DNA of 64,000 nucleotides from Ensifer sp. LCM 4579 (GTDB lineage: Bacteria; Pseudomonadota; Alphaproteobacteria; Rhizobiales; Rhizobiaceae). Numbering within the stretch: position 1 is the stretch's first letter; every line of letters starts with the position of its first letter. Under the pieces are notes generated by a model. That model searched no databases, had not been told where the DNA came from, and worked only from the letters and a program-made list of their open reading frames with translations. A program made the translations under genes and the position numbers. The stretch lies in assembly GCF_001854885.1 (NCBI RefSeq), contig NZ_MDDV01000008.1, positions 148,144-212,143 on the forward strand, read 5' to 3'. This document shows, piece after piece, positions 26,942-36,429 of the stretch.

Positions 26942-27825
26942 TGCGTCATGCCTCCCTGCTCGCTTTCGATTTCCTCGATCTCTTCGATCACCTCTTCAAC
27001 CTCTTCGTCCTCGACGCCCAGATAGGCCGCGATGACCTTCGGATCGTTCTTCACGTAATCCGGATTGCCGTCGGAAATCTTCTGCCCGTATTCCAGCACC
27101 ACCACATGGTCGGAAATCTCCATCACCACCGACATGTCGTGTTCGATCAGCAGGATGGACGTCCCTGTTTCGCCGCGAATGGTCTGCAGCAGGTCGTTGA
27201 GGGCGAGCGACTCGCGCGGGTTCAGACCGGCAGCCGGTTCGTCGAGGCAAAGCAGTTCCGGCCCGGTGCACATGGCGCGGGCGATTTCGAGCCGCCGTTG
27301 CGCACCATAGGGCAGGTCGCCCGCCGGATCATCAGCGCGGTCGATGAGCGATGCCATCTCAAGCCAATGCTTTGCAACCTCGATCGACTCCTTGGAGGCC
27401 TGCCGATAGGCCGGGAAGCCCAAGAGACCGAGGATGGTAAAACCGGAGGCCAGCATCAACTTGTTGTGCTGTGCCACCAGCAGATTTTCGAGAACCGTCA
27501 GGCCAGAGAACATCCGGATGTTCTGGAAGGTCCGCGCCACTTTGGCGCGCTTGGCGATCTCGAAATCCGGCAGGCGCTCCAAGAGGAACTCTCCGCCGGA
27601 CCTCTGCCTCATGGTGATCATGCCCATGGTCGGCTTGTAGAAGCCGGTGATGCAGTTGAACACCGTCGTCTTGCCGGCCCCGTTCGGGCCGATCAGTGCG
27701 GTGATTTCACCTCGCGCAGCCTCGAAGGAGAAGTCGTTGATGGCCATGAGACCGCCGAAGCGCATCGACAGGTGCTCGACCTTGAGAATGGGGTCATTTG
27801 TCATCGTCGTTGTCTCGAGGGCCAT
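26938..27825 (-). CDS. livG: Branched-chain amino-acid ABC transporter ATPase LivG
   Basis: A 295-residue ATPase with Walker A GPNGAGKTT, a signature region LPYGAQRRLEIARAM, Walker B LCLDEPAAGLNP and the H-loop LLIEHDMSVVM, as in LivG. The C-terminus carries an unusual acidic run (VEDEEVEEVIEEIEEIESEQ) beyond the family core. The start at 27825 is coupled to the livM stop by TGATG and has AAGGG eight bases upstream; the alternative ATG at 27804 has no ribosome site. Confidence 0.95.
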   Translation of the reverse strand: MALETTTMTNDPILKVEHLSMRFGGLMAINDFSFEAARGEITALIGPNGAGKTTVFNCITGFYKPTMGMITMRQRSGGEFLLERLPDFEIAKRAKVARTFQNIRMFSGLTVLENLLVAQHNKLMLASGFTILGLLGFPAYRQASKESIEVAKHWLEMASLIDRADDPAGDLPYGAQRRLEIARAMCTGPELLCLDEPAAGLNPRESLALNDLLQTIRGETGTSILLIEHDMSVVMEISDHVVVLEYGQKISDGNPDYVKNDPKVIAAYLGVEDEEVEEVIEEIEEIESEQGGMTQ

Positions 27826-29210
27826 CAGCCGTGCCCTTCCTTGGTGAAGCTGCCGGAGATGGCCTTTCGCTCATGGAGGAACGCGGTCGGTTCGCGCGAT
27901 CCGACGAAGCCGCGAGGCTTCCAGACCATGACGACGACCATGGCCAGGCCAAAGATCAGCATACGGTAGAGTTCAGGCGTAAAGGTCGGCCCGAAGATCA
28001 CCTTGAGGAAAGTGAGTTCGCGCAGGATTTCCGTCCCGCCCACCATCACCACCGCCGCGATCGCGATACCCGTCAGCGACCCCATGCCGCCGAGAACGAC
28101 GATGGCAAGGATAACGGCCGATTCGAGGAACACGAAGGATTCCGGCGAGACGAAGCCTTGGCGCACGGCGAAGAAGGAGCCCGCAATGCCGCCAAACATC
28201 GCGCCCGTGGCAAAGGCCGTGAGTTTGGTCATCGTCGTGTTGATGCCGAGCGACCGACAGGCGATCTCATCCTCGCGGAGCGCTTCCCAGGCCCTGCCTA
28301 TCGGCATCCGGCGCAGGCGGATCGTGACGAAGGCGGTCAGCAGGGCGAGCGCGAGGATCAGATAGAAAAGGAAGATCTTGTAGTAGGCCGAAGACATCGG
28401 CAGGCCGAACAGGGCTGCAAAGCCATCCTTGGAGGCATCGAACTTGATGCCGAACAGGGTTGCCTTGGCAATGCCGGAGACGCCGAACGTTCCCTTGGTG
28501 ACCTCGGTCCAGTTGATCAGCACGAGTCGGATGATTTCGCCGAAAGCAAGCGTAACGATCGCCAGGTAGTCGCCCCTAAGGCGCAGAACCGGGAAACCGA
28601 GGATCACGCCCCAGAGGGCCGCGAGAATGCCGGCGATCGGCAGCAGCACCCAGAAGGATAGGCCGAAATAGCTGGAGAGCAGCGCATAGGAATAGGCGCC
28701 GACCGCATAGAAGGCCACATAGCCAAGATCGAGGAGGCCGGCGAGACCGACGACGATGTTGAGCCCCCAGGCAAGCATCACGTAGATCAGGATCTGGATG
28801 CCGAAATTGTCCACCCACTTCAACGAACCCTGGACGCCGACGAGGGCGAGGATGACCGGCGGATAAAGCACCAGAGCGACGATCGCGATCTTCGCAAAAT
28901 TGCGGCTGAAGAAGCTCTCCCTCTTCGCAATGTCGGGCGCCGCCACCCTCGCGGCCTTCCGCTGGGCGAGCCAAGGCTGGACATAGGCGACGATCAGGAA
29001 CCGGCCCACCGTGGCGACGGCGACGAAGACCGCCAGCAGTCCCCAGCGCTGCCTGAGAACGAGTTCATTGCGGATGTTCTGGTCGGTTTCGAGACCGACG
29101 AAGAGGACGAACAGTCCGAGCGTGATGAGCCCCGCGAAGACGGCCTCGCGCAAGGCCCGCGCCGTCACCTCGGTGCCGGCGCTTGCAGTCGTAGAAGCAA
29201 CATTTGCCAT
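27825..29210 (-). CDS. livM: Branched-chain amino-acid ABC transporter permease LivM
   Basis: A 461-residue permease with eleven or so hydrophobic segments. After an N-terminal extension of about 125 residues with three membrane spans come the core motifs [23 protein letters not shown] and [20 protein letters not shown], and the coupling loop [25 protein letters not shown] that contacts the ATPases. The long N-terminus is usual for LivM of enteric and rhizobial type. It starts four bases after livH. Confidence 0.95.
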   Translation of the reverse strand: MANVASTTASAGTEVTARALREAVFAGLITLGLFVLFVGLETDQNIRNELVLRQRWGLLAVFVAVATVGRFLIVAYVQPWLAQRKAARVAAPDIAKRESFFSRNFAKIAIVALVLYPPVILALVGVQGSLKWVDNFGIQILIYVMLAWGLNIVVGLAGLLDLGYVAFYAVGAYSYALLSSYFGLSFWVLLPIAGILAALWGVILGFPVLRLRGDYLAIVTLAFGEIIRLVLINWTEVTKGTFGVSGIAKATLFGIKFDASKDGFAALFGLPMSSAYYKIFLFYLILALALLTAFVTIRLRRMPIGRAWEALREDEIACRSLGINTTMTKLTAFATGAMFGGIAGSFFAVRQGFVSPESFVFLESAVILAIVVLGGMGSLTGIAIAAVVMVGGTEILRELTFLKVIFGPTFTPELYRMLIFGLAMVVVMVWKPRGFVGSREPTAFLHERKAISGSFTKEGHG

Positions 29211-29214
29211 GGAA

Positions 29215-30117
29215 TCATACCTTCTCGACTTCCGGTCGTCCGAGAATACCGGACGGCTTGAAGATCAGGACGATCGCGAGGATCGAGAAGGTCGCGACGT
29301 CCTTGTAGTCGATGGTGAAATAGGCCGACCACAGCGCCTCGATGAGGCCTATCAGCAGTCCGCCCAGGACGGCGCCCGGCAGCGAGCCGATGCCACCGAG
29401 AACGGCGGCCGTGAAGGCCTTGACGCCCGGAACGAAGCCATCCGTGAAGACGACGACGCCATAATACATGAGGTACATCGTACCGGCGACCGCAGCGAGC
29501 GCCGCACCCATGATGAACGTCACGGAAATGGTACGGTCGACGTCGACGCCAAGCAGCGCCGCCATCTTCCGGTCCTGCTCCGTGGCGCGTTGCGCGCGAC
29601 CGAGCGGCGTGCGGTTGACGATGTACCAGAAGACGGACAGAAGAACCGCGGTGATGATGACGATAATGATCTGCTTCAGCGAAACCGTGATGCCGAACAC
29701 ATTGTAGACCGAAGAGACGAGCGGCGGAATTGGCTTGTTGCGCGGGCCCTGCGTCACCTGGATGAAGTTCGACAGGACGATCGACATGCCGATCGCCGTG
29801 ATCAGCGGCGCCAGCCGGAAGGATCCACGCAGCGGACGATAGGCCACCCGCTCAATGGTCCAGTTCCAAAGCGCCGCCGTAAGCATACCGACGATCATCA
29901 TCAGCAGCAGCGCCAGGACAACCGGCACACCTGCGAAGAAAGACGTGAGCAGCAGGAAAATAATCAGCGCGGTGAAGCCGCCAAGCATGAATATATCGCC
30001 ATGGGCGAAGTTAATCATGCCGATGATACCGTAGACCATGGTATAACCAATCGCAATCATACCATAGATAGACCCAAGCGTCAGCCCGTTGACGAGCTGC
30101 TGGACGAAGTACTCCAT
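29215..30117 (-). CDS. livH: Branched-chain amino-acid ABC transporter permease LivH
   Basis: A 300-residue permease with eight or so membrane helices. Motifs: [20 protein letters not shown] at the N-terminus, [15 protein letters not shown], and the coupling loop [24 protein letters not shown]. The ATG at 30117 follows GGGGAAG; a TTG three bases earlier also could be read as the start. It is the first gene of livHMGF-DUF6867-livK. Confidence 0.95.
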   Translation of the reverse strand: MEYFVQQLVNGLTLGSIYGMIAIGYTMVYGIIGMINFAHGDIFMLGGFTALIIFLLLTSFFAGVPVVLALLLMMIVGMLTAALWNWTIERVAYRPLRGSFRLAPLITAIGMSIVLSNFIQVTQGPRNKPIPPLVSSVYNVFGITVSLKQIIIVIITAVLLSVFWYIVNRTPLGRAQRATEQDRKMAALLGVDVDRTISVTFIMGAALAAVAGTMYLMYYGVVVFTDGFVPGVKAFTAAVLGGIGSLPGAVLGGLLIGLIEALWSAYFTIDYKDVATFSILAIVLIFKPSGILGRPEVEKV

Positions 30118-30494
30118 CAATCTTCCCCTGGACCAGATCCCGAAAGTCCGGCCTCTTGTTATTAGTTATCACTCATGAGCATGCTCTGCGGCGATTTCAT
30201 ACCTCTTTCGATCGAAAATGAAAGCCAAAAATCGCGCGAATTGAGGATTCTTCCGCGAAAAAATCAATTCGGCGCCCCTTTTGCCAGCCAAAAATCAAAA
30301 AAGATGCAGCATTCGCTTGCGACTTCATCATCCTGCCCGCGAAATTGGCGCGTGAGCCTCCACGGATGCGGGCAAACGGCCGTTCTTGATTACCGATCTT
30401 TACACGAACTTCACGCGTCTGAAAGATAGAAGCGGCGGAAAAATGCCGCCCGGATCTGACGCCAGACGGCAGGACAAGCAGGAATGGAACGAGA
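30118..30494. promoter_or_regulatory. Divergent livH / cysQ promoter region
   Basis: About 375 bases with no gene. The half close to livH is AT-rich (for example AATAACTAATAACAAG-like sequence on the minus strand near 30155-30172, and several AAAAATC words at 30226-30300) and likely includes the liv promoter. I see no perfect palindrome. A possible Lrp or NtrC influence on liv cannot be judged from the sequence alone. Confidence 0.45.
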
Positions 30495-31274
30495 ATGCTC
30501 CCCATATTGGAAAGATCGGCGATGGCCGCCGGACAGGCGATCCTGGAAGTTTATGATTCCGGCCCTGCGATCACTTACAAGGCCGACACCTCACCCGTGA
30601 CCGACGCAGACCACCGCGCCGAGCGCATCATCCTTGCCGAGCTCGCCGCGGCCTTCCCCGATATCCCGGTGATTGCCGAAGAATCGGTCGCTGCGGGAAA
30701 TGTTCCCGACATAGCCGGGCAGCGCTTCTTTCTCGTCGATCCGCTGGACGGTACGAAGGAATTCGTCGATCGCGATGACCATTTCACAGTCAATATCGGT
30801 CTCATCGAAAACGGTGAGCCGGTCGCCGGCGTCGTCTATGCGCCAGCGCTTGGCGTCATCTATGCGGCGAAGGACGGACAGGCGAGAAAAGCAATGGTCG
30901 CGGATGGTCGAATCGCCGGGGGCTGGAGCCGGATCGGCTGCCGGCAAATCCCGGAGCGACCGGTCGCAGTGGCGAGCCGACGGCACAGCAGTGCCGAGAC
31001 CATTGCCTATCTCGCGGAGCAGGGCATCACCGACTGCGAGGCGATCGGCTCGTCGCTGAAATTTTGCCTGCTGGCCGAAGGCCGGGCCGATCTCTATCCG
31101 CGCTTCAGCCGCACCATGGAGTGGGACACCGCCGCAGGCGACGCGGTCCTGAGGGCCGCGGGCGGTGAAACGCTGACCATGGAAGGCCAGCCGCTCGCCT
31201 ACGGCAAACGCGACCAACCAAACGACGGCGACTTCGCCAACCCATGGTTCATCGCGCGCGCGCGGCGGCTTTAG
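30495..31274 (+). CDS. cysQ: 3'(2'),5'-bisphosphate nucleotidase CysQ
   Basis: A 259-residue inositol-monophosphatase-fold enzyme that removes the 3'-phosphate of PAP (and PAPS), a by-product of sulfate assimilation and sulfotransfer. Lithium-sensitive Mg2+ site motifs are visible: VTDADHRAE, EES (VIAEESVAAG), DPLDGTKEFV and the C-terminal EWDTAAGDAVL. Length and motif order are normal. It stands alone on the plus strand, followed by a RIME1 copy. Confidence 0.95.
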   Translation: MLPILERSAMAAGQAILEVYDSGPAITYKADTSPVTDADHRAERIILAELAAAFPDIPVIAEESVAAGNVPDIAGQRFFLVDPLDGTKEFVDRDDHFTVNIGLIENGEPVAGVVYAPALGVIYAAKDGQARKAMVADGRIAGGWSRIGCRQIPERPVAVASRRHSSAETIAYLAEQGITDCEAIGSSLKFCLLAEGRADLYPRFSRTMEWDTAAGDAVLRAAGGETLTMEGQPLAYGKRDQPNDGDFANPWFIARARRL

Positions 31275-31293
31275 CGCATCGGCCGCGCATCCC

Positions 31294-31388
31294 GCTGCAT
31301 GTCTCCTTTGATCGACCTTGTTTCAAGGACATGCAGCAATTCAAAGTGCTACGCGACCTTTGCGCGTCTAACAAGACGCGGCGCTGTA
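31294..31388. repeat. RIME1 element (full)
   Basis: First palindrome CTGCATGTCTCCTT...AAGGACATGCAG (31295-31336), then the linker AATTCAAAGTGCTACGCGACC, then the second palindrome GCGCGTCT...AGACGCG and GGCGCTGTAA. This is the two-palindrome layout of Rhizobium-specific intergenic mosaic element 1. It lies between convergent cysQ and the receiver gene. Confidence 0.85.
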
Positions 31389-31420
31389 AAGGACGCGCGG
31401 CACTACAGGACAATCGAAAG

Positions 31421-31807
31421 TCAGGGCGAGCGCGGTCGCAGTCCAGCTGCAATGAGGCTTGAGAGGGACCCTTCGGTAAAGGGTTTTTCGATCCGGGGAA
31501 CGTCACGCAGATGGCTGGGCAAGGGCAATATCTCGCCGCAGCCGCTGGCGAAGCCGATTTTGATCCCCCGCGCAACGAGCGCTTCGGCAACCGTGAAACT
31601 CGTCTCGTCGCCGAGCCTGATATCGACGATGGCGAAATCGATCGGGTACTCGGTTGCGATTTCCATCGCTCTTTCTGCTGTCGTCGCGGTGTAAACGTGA
31701 GTGACGCCCAGCGCAGCGAGCATTTCCTCCATGTCCATGGCGATCAGAAAATTGTCCTCGAGGACAAGAACCGACTGGATCTTCGTCACATTCTCACCGC
31801 CTGTCAT
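31421..31807 (-). CDS. Stand-alone response-regulator receiver protein
   Basis: A 128-residue single receiver domain: acidic pocket in VLVLEDNFLIAMDMEE, phospho-acceptor Asp in FAIVDIRLGDE, a switch residue in GFASGCGE and the lysine of RIEKPFTEGSL. No output domain is fused. The ATG at 31807 follows AGGAA; an in-frame start at 31885 adds a basic, non-family extension. Lone receivers like this in rhizobia usually serve phosphorelays with HWE/HisKA_2 kinases or stress-response circuits. No kinase is adjacent. Confidence 0.85.
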   Translation of the reverse strand: MTGGENVTKIQSVLVLEDNFLIAMDMEEMLAALGVTHVYTATTAERAMEIATEYPIDFAIVDIRLGDETSFTVAEALVARGIKIGFASGCGEILPLPSHLRDVPRIEKPFTEGSLSSLIAAGLRPRSP

Positions 31808-31907
31808 CGACGTAATGTTCCTCGATTTTGGCTTCCGGAACTGAAGCCGGCCAGCGAAGCTAGTGTGAATACCGGGCTTCGGCATTTAAAAAAGACATAC
31901 CGCCCCG

Positions 31908-32660
31908 TCAGATCAGCGGCCGTTTCGATTCGCCGAGCCCTTGCCAACCGGCAAGCCGAAGCAACCCCCGGACATCGCGAACTTCACAGCTCCTGTCCGC
32001 CCAACGGATGAGGTCGCGGCCGGCAAGCTTCCGCAGGGTCTTGTTGGTATGAACGATCGAAAGACCGAGCGTATCGGCAACATGCTGCTGCGTCAGCGGA
32101 AGGGCATTGCGGCCGCCTCGGAAGAGCTGCAGCGTCTCCGCGCGCTGATAAAGAAAGGCGAGGAGATAGGCGGCCCTTTCCAGTGCGGAGCGCCGGCCGA
32201 TGCTCAACAGGTTCTCGTCCAGAATGCGCTCCTCCCGGGCGGCGATCCACGTGATGTCATAGGCAAGATCCGGGTGCTGCCTATAGAGCTGTTCCAGGCC
32301 GCTCCGCTTGAACACGCAGAGCGTGACGGGCGAAAGCGCCTCGATAGAGTGCTGCATTTCACCCATCAGCGTGCCCTGCAACCCGACCATGTCTCCGGGC
32401 ATGACGTAGTTCAGAATCTGTCGCCGCCCATCTTTTAGTACCTTGTAGCGAAATCCCCAGCCGGACAGCACCGTGAAGAGATGCTCGCTCCGCTCGCTTT
32501 CCGACAGGATGGTCCCCCCGCCGTCGACCGACCGTTCGCCAATCTTGAAATTCGCCACGAAGGCAAGCTCCTCGTGCTTGAACGGACGAAAAATCTCAAG
32601 CGGGCGCAGGGGACAGGCCTCGCATGGCGTTCCCTTGCTGAACTTGTCTTCGGCTGTCAT
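31908..32660 (-). CDS. FNR-like Crp/Fnr-family regulator with an incomplete cysteine set
   Basis: A 250-residue regulator. The N-terminus has CEACPLRPLEIFRPF, equivalent to the FNR cluster segment but with only two cysteines there; a third is in SPVTLCVFKRSGLEQL, which aligns with FNR C122. FNR itself uses four. The sensor barrel (EHLFTVLSGWGFRYKVLKDGRR, VMPGDMVGLQG) and winged helix (LPLTQQHVADTLGLSIVHTNKTL) follow. The ATG at 32660 begins family sequence; an upstream start at 32738 adds basic residues. Whether it binds an Fe-S cluster, senses redox by thiols or neither is open. Confidence 0.85.
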   Translation of the reverse strand: MTAEDKFSKGTPCEACPLRPLEIFRPFKHEELAFVANFKIGERSVDGGGTILSESERSEHLFTVLSGWGFRYKVLKDGRRQILNYVMPGDMVGLQGTLMGEMQHSIEALSPVTLCVFKRSGLEQLYRQHPDLAYDITWIAAREERILDENLLSIGRRSALERAAYLLAFLYQRAETLQLFRGGRNALPLTQQHVADTLGLSIVHTNKTLRKLAGRDLIRWADRSCEVRDVRGLLRLAGWQGLGESKRPLI

Positions 32661-32801
32661 CGGATGCTCGCGGCGGCTTGGCAGGTCGCGCAGGAGCCAC
32701 GTACGACAGAATTGGCGCGACGCACGGTGCCCCATCATGGACTTGCGCGCCGCCAGGCCCTATCTCTCGTCGATCGCCCGTCGCAAGCAGGATTTTGAAC
32801 C

Positions 32802-33662
32802 ATGTTGTCCTATTCCGCCATCGCCAAAAACAACGTTGCCGTCGTCACCGGCGCCGCCTCCGGCATCGGGCTTGCTGCCGCTAGGCGCTTCGCAAGCATT
32901 GGCATGAAGGTTGTCATGGCCGATCTCCCGGGTGATCGTCTGCGGGCGGCCGAGGACTCCGTGGAAGGGCTTGCCGCAGGTGCCGCCGCGGATGTCGCGG
33001 CAATCGCCACCGACGTGTCACGACCGGACGAGATCGTCGCCTTGGCACGCGCCACGCGGGAGCGCTTCGGCCATGTCCATGTGCTGATGAACAATGCCGG
33101 GATCCAGCCCGGCAGTTCGATGTTCGGTCCGCTGGAGAATTGGGAAGCCGTGATGTCCGTCAATCTCTGGGGCGTGATCAACGGCTCGCGCATTTTCGCG
33201 CCTGCCATGATTGCGCATGGAGAACCGGCACTGATCATCAATACCGGCTCGAAACAGGGTATCACCACGCCGCCCGGCGATCCCGCCTATAATATCGCGA
33301 AGGCGGGGGTGAAGGTCTTTACCGAAGCCCTCCAGCACGAGCTGCGCAATACGGAGGGCTGCAAAGTCAACGCGCATCTCCTGATCCCCGGCTTCGTCCA
33401 TACGGCGCTGACGGCGCATGGCCGCACAGAGAAGCCGGCCGGCGCCTGGACGCCGGAACAGACAGTCGATTTCATGCTCGAAAGCCTCGCCGGCGGCGAT
33501 TTCTACATTCTCTGCCCCGACAACGAGGTCACCCGACCAACGGACGAGAAGCGTATCCTGTGGGCGGCCGGCGATGTCGTCGAGAACCGCCCGCCCCTTT
33601 CGCGGTGGCATCCGAACTACCAGGCATCGTTCCAGGCATTCCTTGGCGGGAAGCGGGACTAA
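32802..33662 (+). CDS. Short-chain dehydrogenase/reductase
   Basis: A 286-residue Rossmann-fold oxidoreductase. TGAASGIG (residues about 16-23) binds NAD(P); NNAG is at about 98; the catalytic Ser and YNIAK tetrad member occur in INTGSKQG and AYNIAKAGV. It is longer than classical 250-residue SDRs at the C-terminus (ENRPPLSRWHPNYQASFQAF). The substrate is unknown. It diverges from the FNR-like gene and precedes the VOC/esterase fusion on the same strand, separated by a RIME1 copy. Confidence 0.87.
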   Translation: MLSYSAIAKNNVAVVTGAASGIGLAAARRFASIGMKVVMADLPGDRLRAAEDSVEGLAAGAAADVAAIATDVSRPDEIVALARATRERFGHVHVLMNNAGIQPGSSMFGPLENWEAVMSVNLWGVINGSRIFAPAMIAHGEPALIINTGSKQGITTPPGDPAYNIAKAGVKVFTEALQHELRNTEGCKVNAHLLIPGFVHTALTAHGRTEKPAGAWTPEQTVDFMLESLAGGDFYILCPDNEVTRPTDEKRILWAAGDVVENRPPLSRWHPNYQASFQAFLGGKRD

Positions 33663-33765
33663 CGCATCGGCCCGAAAATCGTACCCGATTTTCGGAAAGC
33701 TCGATGCGCAGATTCAAGAGTTACAGCGACCTTTGCGCGTCTGAAAAGACGCGCGGCGCTGTAAA
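33663..33765. repeat. RIME1-type element
   Basis: First palindrome CCGAAAATCG-TACC-CGATTTTCGG (33672-33695) with outer CGCATCG/CGATGCG arms, then GAGTTACAGCGACC, then GCGCGTCTGAAAAGACGCGC and GGCGCTGTAA. It lies between the SDR and the VOC/esterase fusion genes and ends about 25 bases before the latter's start codon, so it forms most of its 5' leader. Confidence 0.82.
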
Positions 33766-33790
33766 TGGCATTCGCGGAAGGGAAGAAATC

Positions 33791-35350
33791 GTGACCAGCG
33801 GCATTCACCATGTCACCCTGATCAGCCGCCGCGTTCAGGCGAATATCGATTTCTACTTGGGGTTTCTCGGCCTTCACCTCGTCAAGCGGACCGGCGGCTT
33901 CGAGGACCCCAACCAATTGCACCTCTTCTATGGTGACGCTTCGGGTTCGCCCGGATCGCTCGTCACCTTCCTGATCTGGGAGGACGGCTCGCCGGGGCGC
34001 GTCGGCCATGGGCAGCCGAGCGAGATCGCCTTCGCCATTCCGCCGGCGAGCATCGGCTTCTGGTTAACCCGCGCCCTGCAGTTGAACATCCAGACAACCG
34101 GGCCGGCGCAGGAATTCGGCGAACCGGTGCTCAGGCTCAAGGATCCGGACGGCATCATCGTCAAACTGGTCGGAACGGACGCGCTGTCCGAACCGGCGCC
34201 CTGGGCAAGCCGCGACATCCCCGAAACCGACTCGATCAGGCGATTACGGGGCGCAACCGTGCTCACGGAAAGACCGAAGGAGACGGCGCATTTCCTCCGC
34301 AGCCACTTCGGTTATCGCGAGACAGCCGCAACGGATGCGATCCGCCGCCTCACCTCGCCGTCCGGCGACGTCATCGATGTGCGCGACGCGACCGGTTTCT
34401 GGACGGCCGCGCCCGGCACAGGCACCATCGACCATATCGCCTTCCGCGCGCCGGACGAGACAACGGTGCTTGCCGTCAGGGCGGATCTCGAACAGGAACA
34501 CGCCGGCGCGACCAACGCGCATGACCGGAAGTACTTCTTTTCCCTTTATGTGCGCGAACCGGGAGGCTCGCTCTGCGAGCTTGCGACCGACGGACCCGGC
34601 TTTGCCATCGACGAGCCGCCGGACGCGCTCGGTACCGAACTCTTCCTGCCGCCGCATCTCGCCGGCAGCAATGCCGCCGCCACGCTCGTGCGGCTGCCGC
34701 AATTCGCGCTGCCGGGCGAACCGCGTCTGACGCGCCGCGCCCTGCCCTTCGTCCATCGCTTCTACCACCCGGACGAGACGAGCGACCGCACCTTCGTACT
34801 GCTCCACGGCAGCGGCGGCAACGAGACGGACATGCTCCCCTTCGGCCACCAGATCGATCCGCAGGCCACGCTCCTCGGCGTGCGCGGCCGCAGCACCGAA
34901 GAGGGCTTTCCCCGCTGGTTCCGGCGCCTCACGATGACGAGTTTCGACCAGCAGGATATCCGCTCGGAGGCCGAGGCCTTCGTCGCCTTCCTGGACGGGG
35001 CGCGCGACGGCTACGGGCTCGACCTTCGCAATGTGATCTTCATCGGCTATTCCAACGGCGCCAATCTGCTGGCGGCGGTGATGCTGCTTCATCCCGGCGT
35101 GATCCGCCACGCCGTGCTGATGCGGGCGATGTCGGCTCTCGAAGTGCCACCGATACCCGATCTCTCCGCAACGAATGTCCTGATGCTGACCGGCAGGGAC
35201 GACCCCTACGGCAAGCATGCGCCTGCCTTGAAGCGCATCCTCGCCGACACCGGCGCAAATCTCGAAGCGCTGGACATAGACACGCACCACGGTATCGGCG
35301 ATGACGATATCGAGGCCATCCGCCGCTGGCTCGCGGAGAATGGTATATAG
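33791..35350 (+). CDS. Ring-cleavage-type VOC dioxygenase fused to an alpha/beta-hydrolase (MhqO-MhqD-like)
   Basis: A 519-residue protein with two enzymes in one chain. Residues about 1-270 contain two VOC (glyoxalase/extradiol dioxygenase) modules: GIHHVTLISRRVQANIDFY with a metal histidine, and GTGTIDHIAFRA with the second; CELATDGPGF ends the domain. Residues about 320-519 form a carboxylesterase/phospholipase-type hydrolase: LLHGSGGNETD (oxyanion), GYSNGANL (nucleophile Ser near 420), TGRDDPYG (Asp) and DTHHGIG (His). In Bacillus these are separate proteins, MhqO and MhqD, of quinone/methylhydroquinone resistance. The start is GTG at 33791 behind GGAAGGGAAG. Confidence 0.88.
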   Translation: MTSGIHHVTLISRRVQANIDFYLGFLGLHLVKRTGGFEDPNQLHLFYGDASGSPGSLVTFLIWEDGSPGRVGHGQPSEIAFAIPPASIGFWLTRALQLNIQTTGPAQEFGEPVLRLKDPDGIIVKLVGTDALSEPAPWASRDIPETDSIRRLRGATVLTERPKETAHFLRSHFGYRETAATDAIRRLTSPSGDVIDVRDATGFWTAAPGTGTIDHIAFRAPDETTVLAVRADLEQEHAGATNAHDRKYFFSLYVREPGGSLCELATDGPGFAIDEPPDALGTELFLPPHLAGSNAAATLVRLPQFALPGEPRLTRRALPFVHRFYHPDETSDRTFVLLHGSGGNETDMLPFGHQIDPQATLLGVRGRSTEEGFPRWFRRLTMTSFDQQDIRSEAEAFVAFLDGARDGYGLDLRNVIFIGYSNGANLLAAVMLLHPGVIRHAVLMRAMSALEVPPIPDLSATNVLMLTGRDDPYGKHAPALKRILADTGANLEALDIDTHHGIGDDDIEAIRRWLAENGI

Positions 35351-35510
35351 CCCTTTTAGCCCGTCCGACCTTGGCCTCGCACAATCTGGCCGGAGAATGC
35401 CATCTTCTCGGTGCTGACCACCACCGGCGCACCCGGCACCGGTCTTCGACGACGTTCTGGTCGTCTGAACCAATCGGTCCGTGCCGAAAAACGAGGCTTG
35501 TAGTAACCGT

Positions 35511-36071
35511 TCACCTCGCCTTTGCCGCGGCCGCATAGTCGGCAAAGGCCCTGACGAAGCCGCGCAGACGCTCGCTTGCCTGTTCGTCGGTCAAACGGCC
35601 CTGCTCGAAGAGCGGTTCTGCCTTGGGCAGCATGAAGCGCTTGCCCGACCAGAGATCGGCACCGAGCGTTCGCATGACCGGGAGCCAGGCGTTCTGGCTA
35701 AGGATCGTGCCGAAATTGCCCGGAGACGCGCCGGCAAGCGCGAACGGCCGACCACCGAACACCTTGCGAATGTCGGCAGGCGGGCGGCTCAACCAGTCGA
35801 TGGCGTTCTTGAACACGCCGGGGATCGAGTTGTTGTATTCCGGCGTGAAAAGGATCACCCCGTCCGCCGCCATGACCTTCCGTTTCAGGTCCTCCGCCGC
35901 CGGCGGGACGCCGCTTTCGGCCTCGACATCGCCGTCATAGAGCGGAATGCCGTGCAAGGTTGCAGTCTCGAATGTGATGTCGTCGGGCGTGACGGACTGC
36001 GCGGCTTTCAGGAGGCCCGTATTGAACGACGCCTTCCGCAGGCTGCCCGATATGCCAAGAATCTTCGTCAT
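35511..36071 (-). CDS. NADPH-dependent FMN reductase (ChrR-like flavodoxin-fold)
   Basis: A 186-residue flavoprotein. GISGSLRKASFNTGLL at the N-terminus binds the FMN phosphate and TPEYNNSIPG near residue 78 contacts the isoalloxazine, as in ChrR/YieF quinone reductases. Such enzymes reduce quinones or chromate by two electrons and limit oxidative stress. It converges with the VOC/esterase fusion, which also fits quinone detoxification; a shared pathway is inferred from position. Confidence 0.9.
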   Translation of the reverse strand: MTKILGISGSLRKASFNTGLLKAAQSVTPDDITFETATLHGIPLYDGDVEAESGVPPAAEDLKRKVMAADGVILFTPEYNNSIPGVFKNAIDWLSRPPADIRKVFGGRPFALAGASPGNFGTILSQNAWLPVMRTLGADLWSGKRFMLPKAEPLFEQGRLTDEQASERLRGFVRAFADYAAAAKAR

Positions 36072-36429
36072 GGACCAGCAATTTCCTCCGTTTGTGCGCC
36101 GGCAAAGTGCCGCATTTCCGTAAAAGCTAGAGGCGCAAGACGAAAAGGAAAGCCATTATCATCGGCTCGGCCTTTCTCGGCTTCAGCCTCACGTCGCCGT
36201 CGGCCTTCGCCCATCGAGAAGACACGCGCATGGGTCTTCCCATCCCGGATAATCGACGGCACCCAAAATCCGCACTACAGCGACGCGTCGTCTTCTCAGA
36301 CGCGCAAAGGTCGCCGTAGCGCTTCGAATTGCTGCATGTTGTTATCCTTAAATCGGTTACGGTTTTCGGAAACATGCAGTAGGATATTCCGTCAAAATCG
36401 AGGGTGCTCGTACTCGGGGAGAGCGTCAG
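36072..36429. other. Region between FMN reductase and the sensor-MFS gene
   Basis: About 360 bases. It holds the promoter of the reductase (minus) and of the downstream operon (plus), and an inverted RIME1 copy (36275-36381). No gene is recognised. The GTG of the fusion gene starts 49 bases after the repeat, so the operon promoter must lie in, or be separated by, the repeat. Confidence 0.5.
36275..36381. repeat. RIME1 element, inverted orientation
   Basis: Reads in reverse relative to the copy at 31294: CTACAGCGACGCGTCGTCT...AGACGCGC, AAAGGTCGCCGTAGCGCTTCGAATT, then GCTGCATGTT...AACATGCAG with an internal CCTTAAATCG stem. Both palindromes are present. Confidence 0.82.
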
